A DNA stretch of 7,008 nt, from NCBI GenBank assembly GCA_022709995.1, contig JAKLHU010000108.1, positions 1-7,008 of the forward strand. The letters run 5' to 3'. Under the pieces are notes generated by a model. That model saw only the letters and a list, made by a program, of their open reading frames with translations. It did not search any database and had not been told where the DNA came from. Source of the DNA: Verrucomicrobiota bacterium (lineage in GTDB: Bacteria; Verrucomicrobiota; Lentisphaeria; Oligosphaerales; Oligosphaeraceae). Shown piece after piece: positions 1 through 6,066 of this stretch (positions are counted from its first letter, which is position 1; each line of letters starts with the position of its first letter). Both the position numbers and the translations under genes were made by a program.

Positions 1-1
1 T

Positions 2-157
2 CTGGAGGTCGTGGGCATCGAGGGAACCAAGGTGACCCTCAGACTCAAGGGCGCCTGCGGCTGCTGCCCGCATGCCCAGATGACCCTCAAGAACGGCATC
101 GAGCGCATCCTCCGCGAGCAGGTCAGCAAGGACATCGTGGTCGAACGCGTCAACTGA
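2..157 (+). CDS. NifU-like Fe-S cluster scaffold protein, C-terminal part (5' end outside window)
   Basis: Only the last 51 codons are in the window; the reading frame is open from the left edge to a TGA at 155-157. The visible peptide has the core of the NifU C-terminal (Nfu) domain: a Lys-Gly-Ala-Cys-Gly-Cys-Cys-Pro stretch at visible residues 16-23, then a Thr-Leu-Lys-Asn-Gly-Ile-Glu helix and a short hydrophobic ending. In this family the Cys-X2-Cys pair (here C19 and C22) of two subunits holds a labile 4Fe-4S cluster that is passed to apo-proteins. An additional Cys at C21 lies between them. The fragment is consistent with a small stand-alone Nfu protein, but a longer protein ending in this domain is not excluded. 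It reads toward fkp, but the 200-base gap makes a shared operon uncertain. Confidence 0.88.
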   Translation: MEVVGIEGTKVTLRLKGACGCCPHAQMTLKNGIERILREQVSKDIVVERVN

Positions 158-180
158 ACCGCCCCTGCCCATCATGCTTC

Positions 181-228
181 CGCTCCGGCTTCCGGCACGG
201 CCGCCACGGCCGACGGCAAACCGGAGCG
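181..228. repeat. 8-bp inverted repeat downstream of the nifU-like gene
   Basis: The arms CGCTCCGG (181-188) and CCGGAGCG (221-228) are perfectly complementary, with a G+C-rich 32-base loop that could itself fold. The repeat starts 23 bases after the nifU-like stop. A weak or factor-dependent terminator is possible, but without a T-tract an intrinsic terminator is unlikely. In DNA this rich in G+C, chance is a real alternative. Confidence 0.3.
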
Positions 229-341
229 CGTTGCCGCCGATTGCCCCGGCTTTCCGTCCCGCTGGCGTGAATGCCTTGCCGACGGTCGAAAACTTGGGGC
301 CAAGCCCCCGTCCAGCAGGCGGACCGGAAAAAGCCGGCATC

Positions 342-350
342 AGGGAGGTG
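342..350 (+). promoter_or_regulatory. Shine-Dalgarno site that fixes the fkp start
   Basis: AGGGAGGTG lies seven bases before the ATG at 358. It is a near-perfect anti-16S match and the strongest ribosome-binding site in the window. It decides against the in-frame upstream ATG at 271, whose extra 29 residues also do not resemble the family N-terminus. Confidence 0.85.
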
Positions 351-357
351 CATCCGT

Positions 358-3330
358 ATGCCAGAACCACAAATCCTGCTTTCCCTCCCGCCCGGCGGCG
401 TGGAAGCGTTCCGCCGGGACAGCCATTTCCCCTTTCCGCAATGGCATGCCGACAGCGACCCGGCCGGCCGCCGGCTCGGCTCCGGCGGCGGCGCCGCCTG
501 GCTCCTGTTCAGCGCCTGGAAGCGCCAATGCCAGATCAAGCCGGTTCCCTTCTCGACCTGGCTCGGCCAGAACAACCGGATCATCATCCACGCGGGGGGG
601 GAAAGTCGGCGGCTGCCGGCGTATGCTCCCGGCGGCAAAGCCATGCTGCCTATGCCGGCCCTGCGCTGGTCGCACGGCCAGCACCTGGAACAGACCCTGC
701 TTGACGTCCAGCTGCCGTTCCTGACCGGAATCCTCCACCGGCGCTCCGAGCCCTGCCTCGTCATTGCCTGCGGCGACGTCATTCTACAAGGCGACCTGCC
801 GGCCCTCCCGGACGCGGATGTGGTCGCCCTCGGCATGTGGACCACCCCGGAACAGGCCAGCCGCCATGGCGTCTTCTTCTGCCCGCGCGAACGGGCCGAC
901 CAGCTGGCCTTTGTCCTGCAAAAACCGTCGCCAAGCAAAGTCAAGGAACTTTCCGAGGACCATTTTTTCCTGATTGACACCGGCTGCTGGGTTCTCTCCC
1001 GGCCGGCTGTCCTGACCATGATGCAACAATGCGGCTGGGACATCATGCGCGACGTCTTCCGAAACGGCGATCCCACCTTCTATGACCTCTACGCCGACTT
1101 TGGTCAGCGCCTGGGCAGTTGTCCGTCGATTCCTGATCCGACTGTCTCCTGCAGGAGCGCCGCCGCCGTCCCCCTCAAAAATGGCGGTTTCCACCATGTC
1201 GGCACCAGCCGAGAGCTGATCAGCACGACGGCCACGCTGCAAAACCTGAAGGTCGAGCAGGACCAGGACATCGGCCGCTACCCGCTCCACCCGAGTGTCT
1301 TCATCCAGAACGCCGTCGTGGAATCGCCCCTGCGCAGCCAGCACCAGAACATCTGGATCGAAAACAGCCATCTTGGCCCGCAATGGCAGCTGTCCGGCGA
1401 CCACGTCATCACCGGAATTCCGGAGAACGACTGGCGCCTCGCCCTGCCGGCGGGCGTCTGCCTTGACCTGGTGCCGATCGGCCAGAATGACTGGGCAGTA
1501 CGCGTCTACGGCATGGACGATCAATTCCGCGGCCGCGTCAACGCCGCCAGTACTCTCTGGCTCGGCCAACCGGCCCAGCGCTGGTTCGCCCAGCGCGGCC
1601 TGTCCCTCGCCGACTGCGGCATTCCGGAGACCGCCGACTTGCAGCAGGCCGCCCTCTTTCCAGTCCTGGACCGCGGCCAGCTCGACAGCGGCTTCCTGCA
1701 ATGGCTCTGCGGCGCCCCACCGGCCGCCACGCCGGCCGCGCCGAATGAAGCCAGCCTCAACACCCCGGCCGTCCATGTCCCGGCGGCGCCGCTGCCCGCC
1801 GCCGCGGCCCGGCCGGCGCCGGACTACGCGACCTTCTACCGCCAGTGCCGCCGCGTCGCCGCCGCCGAACTGGGCGACAACGCCAACTTGGCCCGTTTAG
1901 CTGCCCAGCGCCGCCAATTCATCAGCCTTTGCCTGCCGCGCCTGTACGCCGGCGGCACCCGCACCATTTTCCTGCGCCTGGATCTCCGGCGCACCGCCGC
2001 CCTGTGGAACGACGCCGGTCTGGCCCTGCCGACGGCCAAGGCCGTCGCCGAGCATAACCTCTTTGCCGCGGCCCGCGAAACGATGTTCCGCTCCGAAGTC
2101 CTCAAGCGGCAGGGCGACGCCGCCGGCGCCGCCCGCGAGGAGCACATGGCCTTCTCCCTGCTCTGCGAAGCCCTCGCCGAACCGGTGCGCGCCGACGGCG
2201 TCATGCCGCAGTGCCACCTGCTCGAAGACCAGGTTCTCTGGACCCGCAGCCCCGTCCGCCTCGACCTGGCCGGCGGCTGGACCGACACGCCGCCGCAGTG
2301 CTTCTTCGGCGGCGGCAAGGTCCTGAACCTGGCCGTCGAAATCAACGGCCAGCCACCGTTGCAATGCTTCCTGAAGCGGAGCCCCAAAAACGAACTGATC
2401 ATCCGCTCCATCGACCTGGGTTGCGAAGAGCGCATTGAACAGTATGACCAGCTGCGCCGCTACACGGTTGTCGGCAGCGCGTTTTCCATCCCCAAGGCCG
2501 CCCTGGCCCTGTGCGGTTTTCTGCCGGAATTCCATGCCTCGCCGCCACCGACCCTGGGCGACCTGCTCAAAAGCCTGGGCGGCGGACTGGAACTGACCAT
2601 GCTTTCCGCCCTGCCCAAGGGCTCCGGCCTCGGCACCAGCAGCATCTTGGCCGCCACCATCCTCGGCGCCCTCAATGAAGTCTGCGGCTTCGGCTGGACC
2701 AACCAGGAAATCATCCGGCGGACGTCCGTGCTCGAGCAGCTGCTGACGACCGGCGGCGGCTGGCAGGACCAGGCCGGCGGCATCATCCCGGCCGTCAAGC
2801 TGCTGGAGACCCGAGCCGGGCTATTCCAGGCTCCGCAGCCCAGCTGGCTCCCGGAACGCATGTTCGTCGAACATGCCAATCGCGACCTGCTGCTGTACTA
2901 CACCGGCATCACCCGCGTCGCCAAGGACATCTTGCATGAAGTCGTCCGCGGCATGTTCCTCAATGACCATCGGGAACTGGCGATTCTGGCCGAAATGGGC
3001 GTTCACGCCCAGAACCTGGCCCGGCAAATCCAGCGCGGCAACTGGAGCGAAGTCGGCCTCGGCATCCGCCGGTCCTGGGAATTGAACTGCGCCCTCGACC
3101 CCGGCACCAACCCAACCCCGGTCCGCAAAATCTTCACTACTGTCAAGAGCCATCTCTTAGGCGCCAAACTCCTGGGCGCCGGCGGCGGCGGCTACATGCT
3201 CATGGCCGCCAAATCGGAAGCGGACGCCGCCCGGATCCGGCAGATTCTCACCGACAACCCGCCGAATCCGCGCGCCCGCTTCGTCTCCTTCGCAATCTCC
3301 ACCACCGGCATGCAGGTGACCAGAAGCTGA
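358..3330 (+). CDS. fkp: bifunctional L-fucokinase / L-fucose-1-phosphate guanylyltransferase (FKP type)
   Basis: A 990-residue cytosolic enzyme that should phosphorylate L-fucose with ATP and then make GDP-L-fucose with GTP, the salvage route that supplies fucose to surface glycans. The N-terminal half is the guanylyltransferase. It carries LGSGGG at 40-45 and HAGGESRRLPAYAPGGK at 78-94, and both closely match Bacteroides Fkp as I know it. A GGFHHVGTSRE segment at 276-286 leads into the beta-helix-like middle. An Ala/Pro-rich linker spans about 453-488. The C-terminal half is a GHMP kinase with VRLDLAGGWTDTPP at 633-646, the phosphate-binding LPKGSGLGTSS at 752-762, TGGGWQDQ around 798-805 with the likely catalytic Asp804, and GAGGGGYM at 940-947. 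The protein is somewhat longer than B. fragilis Fkp (about 950 residues), which the linker may explain. Start chosen from the Shine-Dalgarno at 342-350 and the family N-terminus. All core motifs look intact, so the enzyme should be active. Close relatives acting on other sugars cannot be wholly excluded. Confidence 0.95.
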   Translation: MPEPQILLSLPPGGVEAFRRDSHFPFPQWHADSDPAGRRLGSGGGAAWLLFSAWKRQCQIKPVPFSTWLGQNNRIIIHAGGESRRLPAYAPGGKAMLPMPALRWSHGQHLEQTLLDVQLPFLTGILHRRSEPCLVIACGDVILQGDLPALPDADVVALGMWTTPEQASRHGVFFCPRERADQLAFVLQKPSPSKVKELSEDHFFLIDTGCWVLSRPAVLTMMQQCGWDIMRDVFRNGDPTFYDLYADFGQRLGSCPSIPDPTVSCRSAAAVPLKNGGFHHVGTSRELISTTATLQNLKVEQDQDIGRYPLHPSVFIQNAVVESPLRSQHQNIWIENSHLGPQWQLSGDHVITGIPENDWRLALPAGVCLDLVPIGQNDWAVRVYGMDDQFRGRVNAASTLWLGQPAQRWFAQRGLSLADCGIPETADLQQAALFPVLDRGQLDSGFLQWLCGAPPAATPAAPNEASLNTPAVHVPAAPLPAAAARPAPDYATFYRQCRRVAAAELGDNANLARLAAQRRQFISLCLPRLYAGGTRTIFLRLDLRRTAALWNDAGLALPTAKAVAEHNLFAAARETMFRSEVLKRQGDAAGAAREEHMAFSLLCEALAEPVRADGVMPQCHLLEDQVLWTRSPVRLDLAGGWTDTPPQCFFGGGKVLNLAVEINGQPPLQCFLKRSPKNELIIRSIDLGCEERIEQYDQLRRYTVVGSAFSIPKAALALCGFLPEFHASPPPTLGDLLKSLGGGLELTMLSALPKGSGLGTSSILAATILGALNEVCGFGWTNQEIIRRTSVLEQLLTTGGGWQDQAGGIIPAVKLLETRAGLFQAPQPSWLPERMFVEHANRDLLLYYTGITRVAKDILHEVVRGMFLNDHRELAILAEMGVHAQNLARQIQRGNWSEVGLGIRRSWELNCALDPGTNPTPVRKIFTTVKSHLLGAKLLGAGGGGYMLMAAKSEADAARIRQILTDNPPNPRARFVSFAISTTGMQVTRS

Positions 3331-3468
3331 TCGCGCCGGCAGCACCAGCGCCAGGCGGCCAGGACCCGCGCCGGGCGGACAACCCGCGGCTTGCTTGCCC
3401 CCCGGCGGCGAGCCACCGCGCCCGGCGAGGGCTGGAAAGGCCCATCTCCCTCCGGACGCGCCGATTGC

Positions 3469-3512
3469 AAAGCCGGCGGCAAGGCGCCTGGCCGATCCAC
3501 CGCCACGGCTTT
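3469..3512. terminator. possible fkp transcription terminator (imperfect hairpin)
   Basis: AAAGCCG (3469-3475) pairs with CGGCTTT (3506-3512), and the stem continues inward with GCGG 3476-3479 against CCGC 3500-3503 after a two-base bulge. The loop contains the palindrome AGGCGCCT (3482-3489). The descending arm ends in only four T residues (3510-3513), followed by CC. It lies 138 bases after the fkp stop. This is a poor fit to a classical intrinsic terminator, so the call is tentative. Confidence 0.28.
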
Positions 3513-3587
3513 TCCACGGCCGGCAAACGCCCGTTTCGACAACATGGATTTTTTCCATAAAACCGGGACCGGCAATCGCCCGGCCAG

Positions 3588-3621
3588 TTGCAAGAACGCA
3601 ATTTGGTGATATGGTGATTGC
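3588..3621 (+). promoter_or_regulatory. candidate promoter/operator with direct and inverted repeats
   Basis: TTGCAA (3588-3593) and TATGGT (3610-3615), 16 bases apart, are a weak sigma-70-like pair matching four of six consensus bases at each box. The same stretch has GGTGAT twice, eight bases apart, framed by GCAAT and ATTGC arms. Such an arrangement over a -10 box could be a regulator site. It is a pattern observation only. Confidence 0.25.
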
Positions 3622-3656
3622 ATGGCCGAGGCACTCCCCCCACATCCATCCGGGCC

Positions 3657-3685
3657 TTGGCGTTACGTCATCTCCGAACTATAAG
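3657..3685 (+). promoter_or_regulatory. candidate sigma-70-like promoter for the aminotransferase gene
   Basis: TTGGCG (3657-3662) and TATAAG (3680-3685) are separated by 17 bases. The -10 box matches five of six consensus positions, and A+T-rich sequence of this kind is rare here. Transcription would begin near 3692, at the edge of the Shine-Dalgarno (3692-3698), giving a leader of only about 14 bases. That is tight and lowers confidence. Confidence 0.35.
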
Positions 3686-3691
3686 GTATGC

Positions 3692-3698
3692 AGAGGAG
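3692..3698 (+). promoter_or_regulatory. Shine-Dalgarno site that decides the aminotransferase start
   Basis: AGAGGAG ends seven bases before the ATG at 3706. The alternative in-frame ATG at 3688 has no comparable site and would put this sequence inside the coding region, so 3706 is preferred. Confidence 0.75.
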
Positions 3699-3705
3699 TT
3701 TCCAC

Positions 3706-4995
3706 ATGCAAGAACTGGCGATTTTTGGCGGTCAACCCACCGTCACGGCCGGAATGATCAAAAGCTGGCCGCCCATCTCACAGGAAGACCGCGACGCCGT
3801 CATGGCGGTTTTCGATTCCAACATCTTCCATGGCACCGGCGCCCCCAACGCCGTCGCTTTGCAGCAGGAATTCGCCGACTTCATCGGCGTCAAATACTGC
3901 CTGGTCACCAACAGCGGCACCTCCGCCTTGCACATGGCCGTGGCCTCCCTCGGCATCGGCCCGGGCGACGAAGTGATCGTCCCGGCCTTCACCTACTGGT
4001 CGACCGCCGCCGCCGTCCTCCACCACAACGCCATCCCGATTTTCGTCGACATCGAGGACGACGCGTTCTGCATCGACGTCAACAAAATCGAAGCCGCCAT
4101 CACCCCGAAGACGAAAGCCATCCTGCCGGTCCACATCCACGGCATGCCGGCGGCCATGGACAAAGTCATGGCCCTGGCCAAAAAACACAACCTGCTCGTC
4201 ATCGGCGACGCCTGCCAGGCGCACGGCGCGGCCGTCAACGGCCAGAAGGTCGGCACCTTCGAGGACACCTGCGGCTTCAGCACCAACCGGTCCAAGAACC
4301 TCTCCAGCGGCGAAGGCGGCTTCTTCGTCACCAACAACGAGGACGCCTACCGGATCGCCGCGAAGCTGCGCGAATTCGGCGAAGTCGTCGTCCACGGCCA
4401 GACCCGCGAATACAACGCCTTCGGGCTGGGCTGGATGTACCGCCAGCATGAGTTCATCAACGCCTTCTGCCGTTCGCAGCTGAAGCACCTGCCGGAAAAC
4501 AACGCCCGCCGCAAGGAGTTCGCACAGTATCTGACCGCGGAGCTGGCCAACATCCCGGGCTTCAAGGGCCCCTACACCCCGCCCGGCCGCGAACCGGTCT
4601 TCTTCAGCTACATCGTCCGCTTCTGCCCGCAGGAACTCGGCATCGACGCCACCATGGCCGAATACAAGGCCGCGACCCAGAAGATCCTGGCCGCCGAAAA
4701 CATCCGCCTGGGCCAGTGGCAGACCAGGCCCGTCCCCGGCCAGTCCGTGTTCCAGATGATGGAAGGCTATGGCAAAGGCTGCCCGTGGACCTGCGCCCAC
4801 TACGGCCGCAAAATCCGCTACGATGAAAACGACTACCCCGTCACCCTCAAATTCATCGCCTCCCACGCCTATCTGGCCGCCGTCTACCCGCCCAACACCA
4901 TGGACCTGATGAAAAAATACATCGAGGGATTCAAGAAGGTCGCGTCCCAGCCGGACAAGATCCGCAAGGTCATCGCCGACGCCCGCAAGGCCTGA
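3706..4995 (+). CDS. DegT/DnrJ/EryC1/StrS family PLP-dependent sugar (or cyclitol) aminotransferase
   Basis: A 429-residue soluble enzyme of the fold-type I aminotransferases that move an amino group, usually from glutamate or glutamine, to a keto-sugar or keto-cyclitol. It opens with ELAIFGGQP and a Trp-Pro shortly after. NSGTSA at 69-74 forms the PLP phosphate pocket. GDACQAHGA at 167-175 places Asp168 on the pyridine nitrogen. STNRSKNLSSGEGG at 192-205 supplies the Schiff-base Lys197. Length is normal to slightly long. The N-terminal GG-x-P start, the DACQAHGA motif and GEGG resemble the inosose aminotransferases (StsC/BtrS type) more than the 4-keto-6-deoxyhexose enzymes, but the SKNL lysine segment is of the nucleotide-sugar type, so the substrate is unresolved. 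It shares strand with the isomerase 97 bases downstream and is probably co-transcribed with it. Family certain; substrate unknown. Confidence 0.93.
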   Translation: MQELAIFGGQPTVTAGMIKSWPPISQEDRDAVMAVFDSNIFHGTGAPNAVALQQEFADFIGVKYCLVTNSGTSALHMAVASLGIGPGDEVIVPAFTYWSTAAAVLHHNAIPIFVDIEDDAFCIDVNKIEAAITPKTKAILPVHIHGMPAAMDKVMALAKKHNLLVIGDACQAHGAAVNGQKVGTFEDTCGFSTNRSKNLSSGEGGFFVTNNEDAYRIAAKLREFGEVVVHGQTREYNAFGLGWMYRQHEFINAFCRSQLKHLPENNARRKEFAQYLTAELANIPGFKGPYTPPGREPVFFSYIVRFCPQELGIDATMAEYKAATQKILAAENIRLGQWQTRPVPGQSVFQMMEGYGKGCPWTCAHYGRKIRYDENDYPVTLKFIASHAYLAAVYPPNTMDLMKKYIEGFKKVASQPDKIRKVIADARKA

Positions 4996-5027
4996 GGCGA
5001 CACGACCCGCGGCGGATGACAACCCCC

Positions 5028-5065
5028 GCCCGGCGGCCGGCCAACTCCGCCGCCGCCCGCCGGGC
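5028..5065. repeat. G+C-rich hairpin between aminotransferase and isomerase genes
   Basis: GCCCGGCGG (5028-5036) and CCGCCGGGC (5057-5065) form a perfect 9-bp stem of mostly G-C pairs with a 20-base loop. It starts 32 bases after the aminotransferase stop and ends 27 bases before the isomerase ATG. The following sequence, CTGGCTCTTTAAATTC, has only a short T-run. It could be a partial terminator/attenuator or an mRNA-stabilising structure that sets unequal expression of the two genes. Confidence 0.5.
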
Positions 5066-5081
5066 CTGGCTCTTTAAATTC

Positions 5082-5086
5082 AAGGT
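5082..5086 (+). promoter_or_regulatory. ribosome-binding site of the isomerase gene
   Basis: AAGGT lies six bases before the ATG at 5093, in a short A+T-rich stretch that should be unstructured. It is weaker than the sites of the two upstream genes. It supports 5093 over the in-frame ATG codons at 5105 and 5111, which would remove the first beta-strand. Confidence 0.55.
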
Positions 5087-5092
5087 AATATC

Positions 5093-5896
5093 ATGATTAA
5101 AACTGGTGTCATGCTCATGTCCAACCGGGGGCCGGACGGCCAGCCCTGGGACTGGCGGGAAGCCCTCAAGAGATGGAAGAGCCTCGGCCTGGTCGGCGTC
5201 GATGTGTTCCACGGCATGCTGAAGGCCAATAACGAAACGCCGGCCAGCATCAAACGCATCCTGGACGATCTTGGCCTGGAACCGAGCATCTACTGCGTGC
5301 CGACCAACCTGGTCTCCCCCGACCCGGCCGACCGGGCGACGTCCCTCGACACGATCCGCGCCGGCATCGACGCCTGCGGCGTCCTGGGCGTGAAGCACCT
5401 GTTCAGCCACGGCGGCCAGCACAACAACGAAGGCGAAGACGCCTTCCTGCGCTACGTGGACGGACTCAACGCGGCCGCGGAACTGGCGCGGGCGGCCGGA
5501 TTGCTGTTCAGCATTGAAAACGCCGGCAAGATGTGCAACAGCGGCGCTTCACTGGCCCGCACGCTTGACCTGGTCAAACAGCCGAACATGCGGATCACGT
5601 TTGACGGCGGCAACTTCATTACCTGCGGCGATGAACCGCACCAGGCCATCATGACGCTGCGCGCCAAGGTCGGCCACGTCCACGTCAAGTCGCACGTCCC
5701 GGCCCCCGCAGGCGCCCCGCGGCCGTATCTCTACTGCCCCACCGGCGTCGGCCACCCGGACTACCGCTTCATCCGCGACCGCCTCCAGGAAGTCGGCTAC
5801 TCCGGCTGGATGTCCTTCGAACCCGAAGGCGGCTTCGACTCCAAGTGGGACCAGAGCATCGCGACTCTCGCCCAGATCGTCGCCGAAAGCAAATAG
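5093..5896 (+). CDS. sugar phosphate isomerase/epimerase family protein (xylose isomerase-like TIM barrel)
   Basis: A 267-residue soluble protein of the AP-endonuclease-2/xylose-isomerase-like TIM-barrel family, which includes hydroxypyruvate isomerase, tagatose 3-epimerase and the inositol enzymes IolE and IolI. These bind a divalent metal and move a carbonyl or invert a hydroxyl next to it. The four expected metal ligands can be placed: Glu142 in FSIENAG, Asp171 in TFDGGNF, His197 in GHVHVKSH and Glu243 in MSFEPEGG. A strand-rich start (MIKTGVML) and the length fit a complete single-domain enzyme. It has no signal peptide or membrane segment. It follows the aminotransferase gene on the same strand and ends 27 bases before a strong terminator, so it is the last gene of that unit. 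Isomerase, epimerase or dehydratase activity cannot be decided from sequence alone. Confidence 0.88.
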   Translation: MIKTGVMLMSNRGPDGQPWDWREALKRWKSLGLVGVDVFHGMLKANNETPASIKRILDDLGLEPSIYCVPTNLVSPDPADRATSLDTIRAGIDACGVLGVKHLFSHGGQHNNEGEDAFLRYVDGLNAAAELARAAGLLFSIENAGKMCNSGASLARTLDLVKQPNMRITFDGGNFITCGDEPHQAIMTLRAKVGHVHVKSHVPAPAGAPRPYLYCPTGVGHPDYRFIRDRLQEVGYSGWMSFEPEGGFDSKWDQSIATLAQIVAESK

Positions 5897-5923
5897 ACCG
5901 ACAGACACAACACAAATAACAAC

Positions 5924-5973
5924 GACTCCCGGGAATCGGCAAGCCGCCGCCTTCCCGGGAGTCTGTTTTCTTT
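5924..5973. terminator. strong intrinsic terminator, probably bidirectional
   Basis: GACTCCCGGGAA (5924-5935) and TTCCCGGGAGTC (5952-5963) make a perfect 12-bp stem with a 16-base loop, followed by TGTTTTCTTT. It starts 27 bases after the isomerase stop. Read on the other strand, the stem is followed by GTTGTTATTTGTGTTG, which is also T-rich, so the same hairpin can end the convergent umuD transcript, whose stop lies 103 bases away. This is the clearest terminator in the window. Confidence 0.88.
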
Positions 5974-6066
5974 CGGGGCGGGAAGGCGAAAACTCGCGTT
6001 GACAAACCTCGGCCAGCCCGGGCCAAAACCGCCTTCGGCCGGGCCCGCCGCCCGGCGCCGCCCACG

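Larger units (their letters stand above)
158..357. other. non-coding leader between the nifU-like gene and fkp
   Basis: This 200-base region has no convincing gene on either strand. It holds a perfect 8-base inverted repeat (CGCTCCGG at 181-188, CCGGAGCG at 221-228), with no T-run after it. A second, imperfect hairpin lies just before fkp: GACG 281-284 with CGTC 309-312, and GGGG 296-299 with CCCC 305-308, separated by an internal loop. I could not find a convincing -35/-10 pair. The first repeat might end the nifU transcript and the second might be a leader structure, but neither role is shown by the sequence. Confidence 0.5.
3331..3705. other. 375-base non-coding region between fkp and the aminotransferase gene
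   Basis: No gene is supported here; the short open frames on both strands are Arg/Pro/Gly-rich and resemble no family. The first 200 bases are very rich in G+C and contain a large imperfect hairpin (3469-3512). From about 3540 the composition becomes more A+T-rich: ATGGA/TCCAT arms around a T5 loop at 3544-3558, a directly repeated GGTGAT (3605-3610 and 3613-3618) flanked by GCAAT/ATTGC arms (3598-3602 and 3617-3621), and two candidate promoters. The region therefore probably ends fkp transcription and starts the next unit. Confidence 0.55.

Noticed and set aside
271..357. Upstream in-frame ATG at 271 as the start of fkp
   Set aside because: The strong Shine-Dalgarno serves the ATG at 358, and family similarity begins there. 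The 29 added residues match nothing.
150..1076. A 308-codon minus-strand open frame opposite the start of fkp
   Set aside because: It covers conserved FKP motifs on the other strand, is rich in Arg, Ser, Pro and Trp, and has no recognisable domain. It is a composition shadow.
784..1776. A 330-codon minus-strand open frame inside fkp
   Set aside because: Same pattern: Gly/Val/Ala/Asp-rich complement of a confidently identified gene, with no motif of its own.
3618..4451. A 277-codon + strand open frame overlapping the aminotransferase in another frame
   Set aside because: It is extremely Arg/His/Pro-rich, ends arbitrarily, and competes with a frame that has a Shine-Dalgarno and full family motifs.
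3778..5022. A 414-codon open frame on the minus strand, opposite the aminotransferase gene
   Set aside because: It is almost entirely Gly, Ala, Val, Asp and Arg, as expected for the complement of a high-G+C gene with C at third positions. It resembles no family, and the + strand gene has complete catalytic motifs.
5999..6004. A perfect TTGACA between the convergent genes
   Set aside because: No -10-like sequence occurs 15-19 bases downstream; that stretch is G+C-rich. It also points into the 3' end of the minus-strand umuD. Most likely chance.
6017..6043. Second hairpin near the umuD 3' end (CCCGGGCC against GGCCGGG with a bulged G)
   Set aside because: It has no T-run on the minus strand and such pairing is common by chance in this G+C-rich spacer. 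The hairpin at 5924-5963 is far more convincing.
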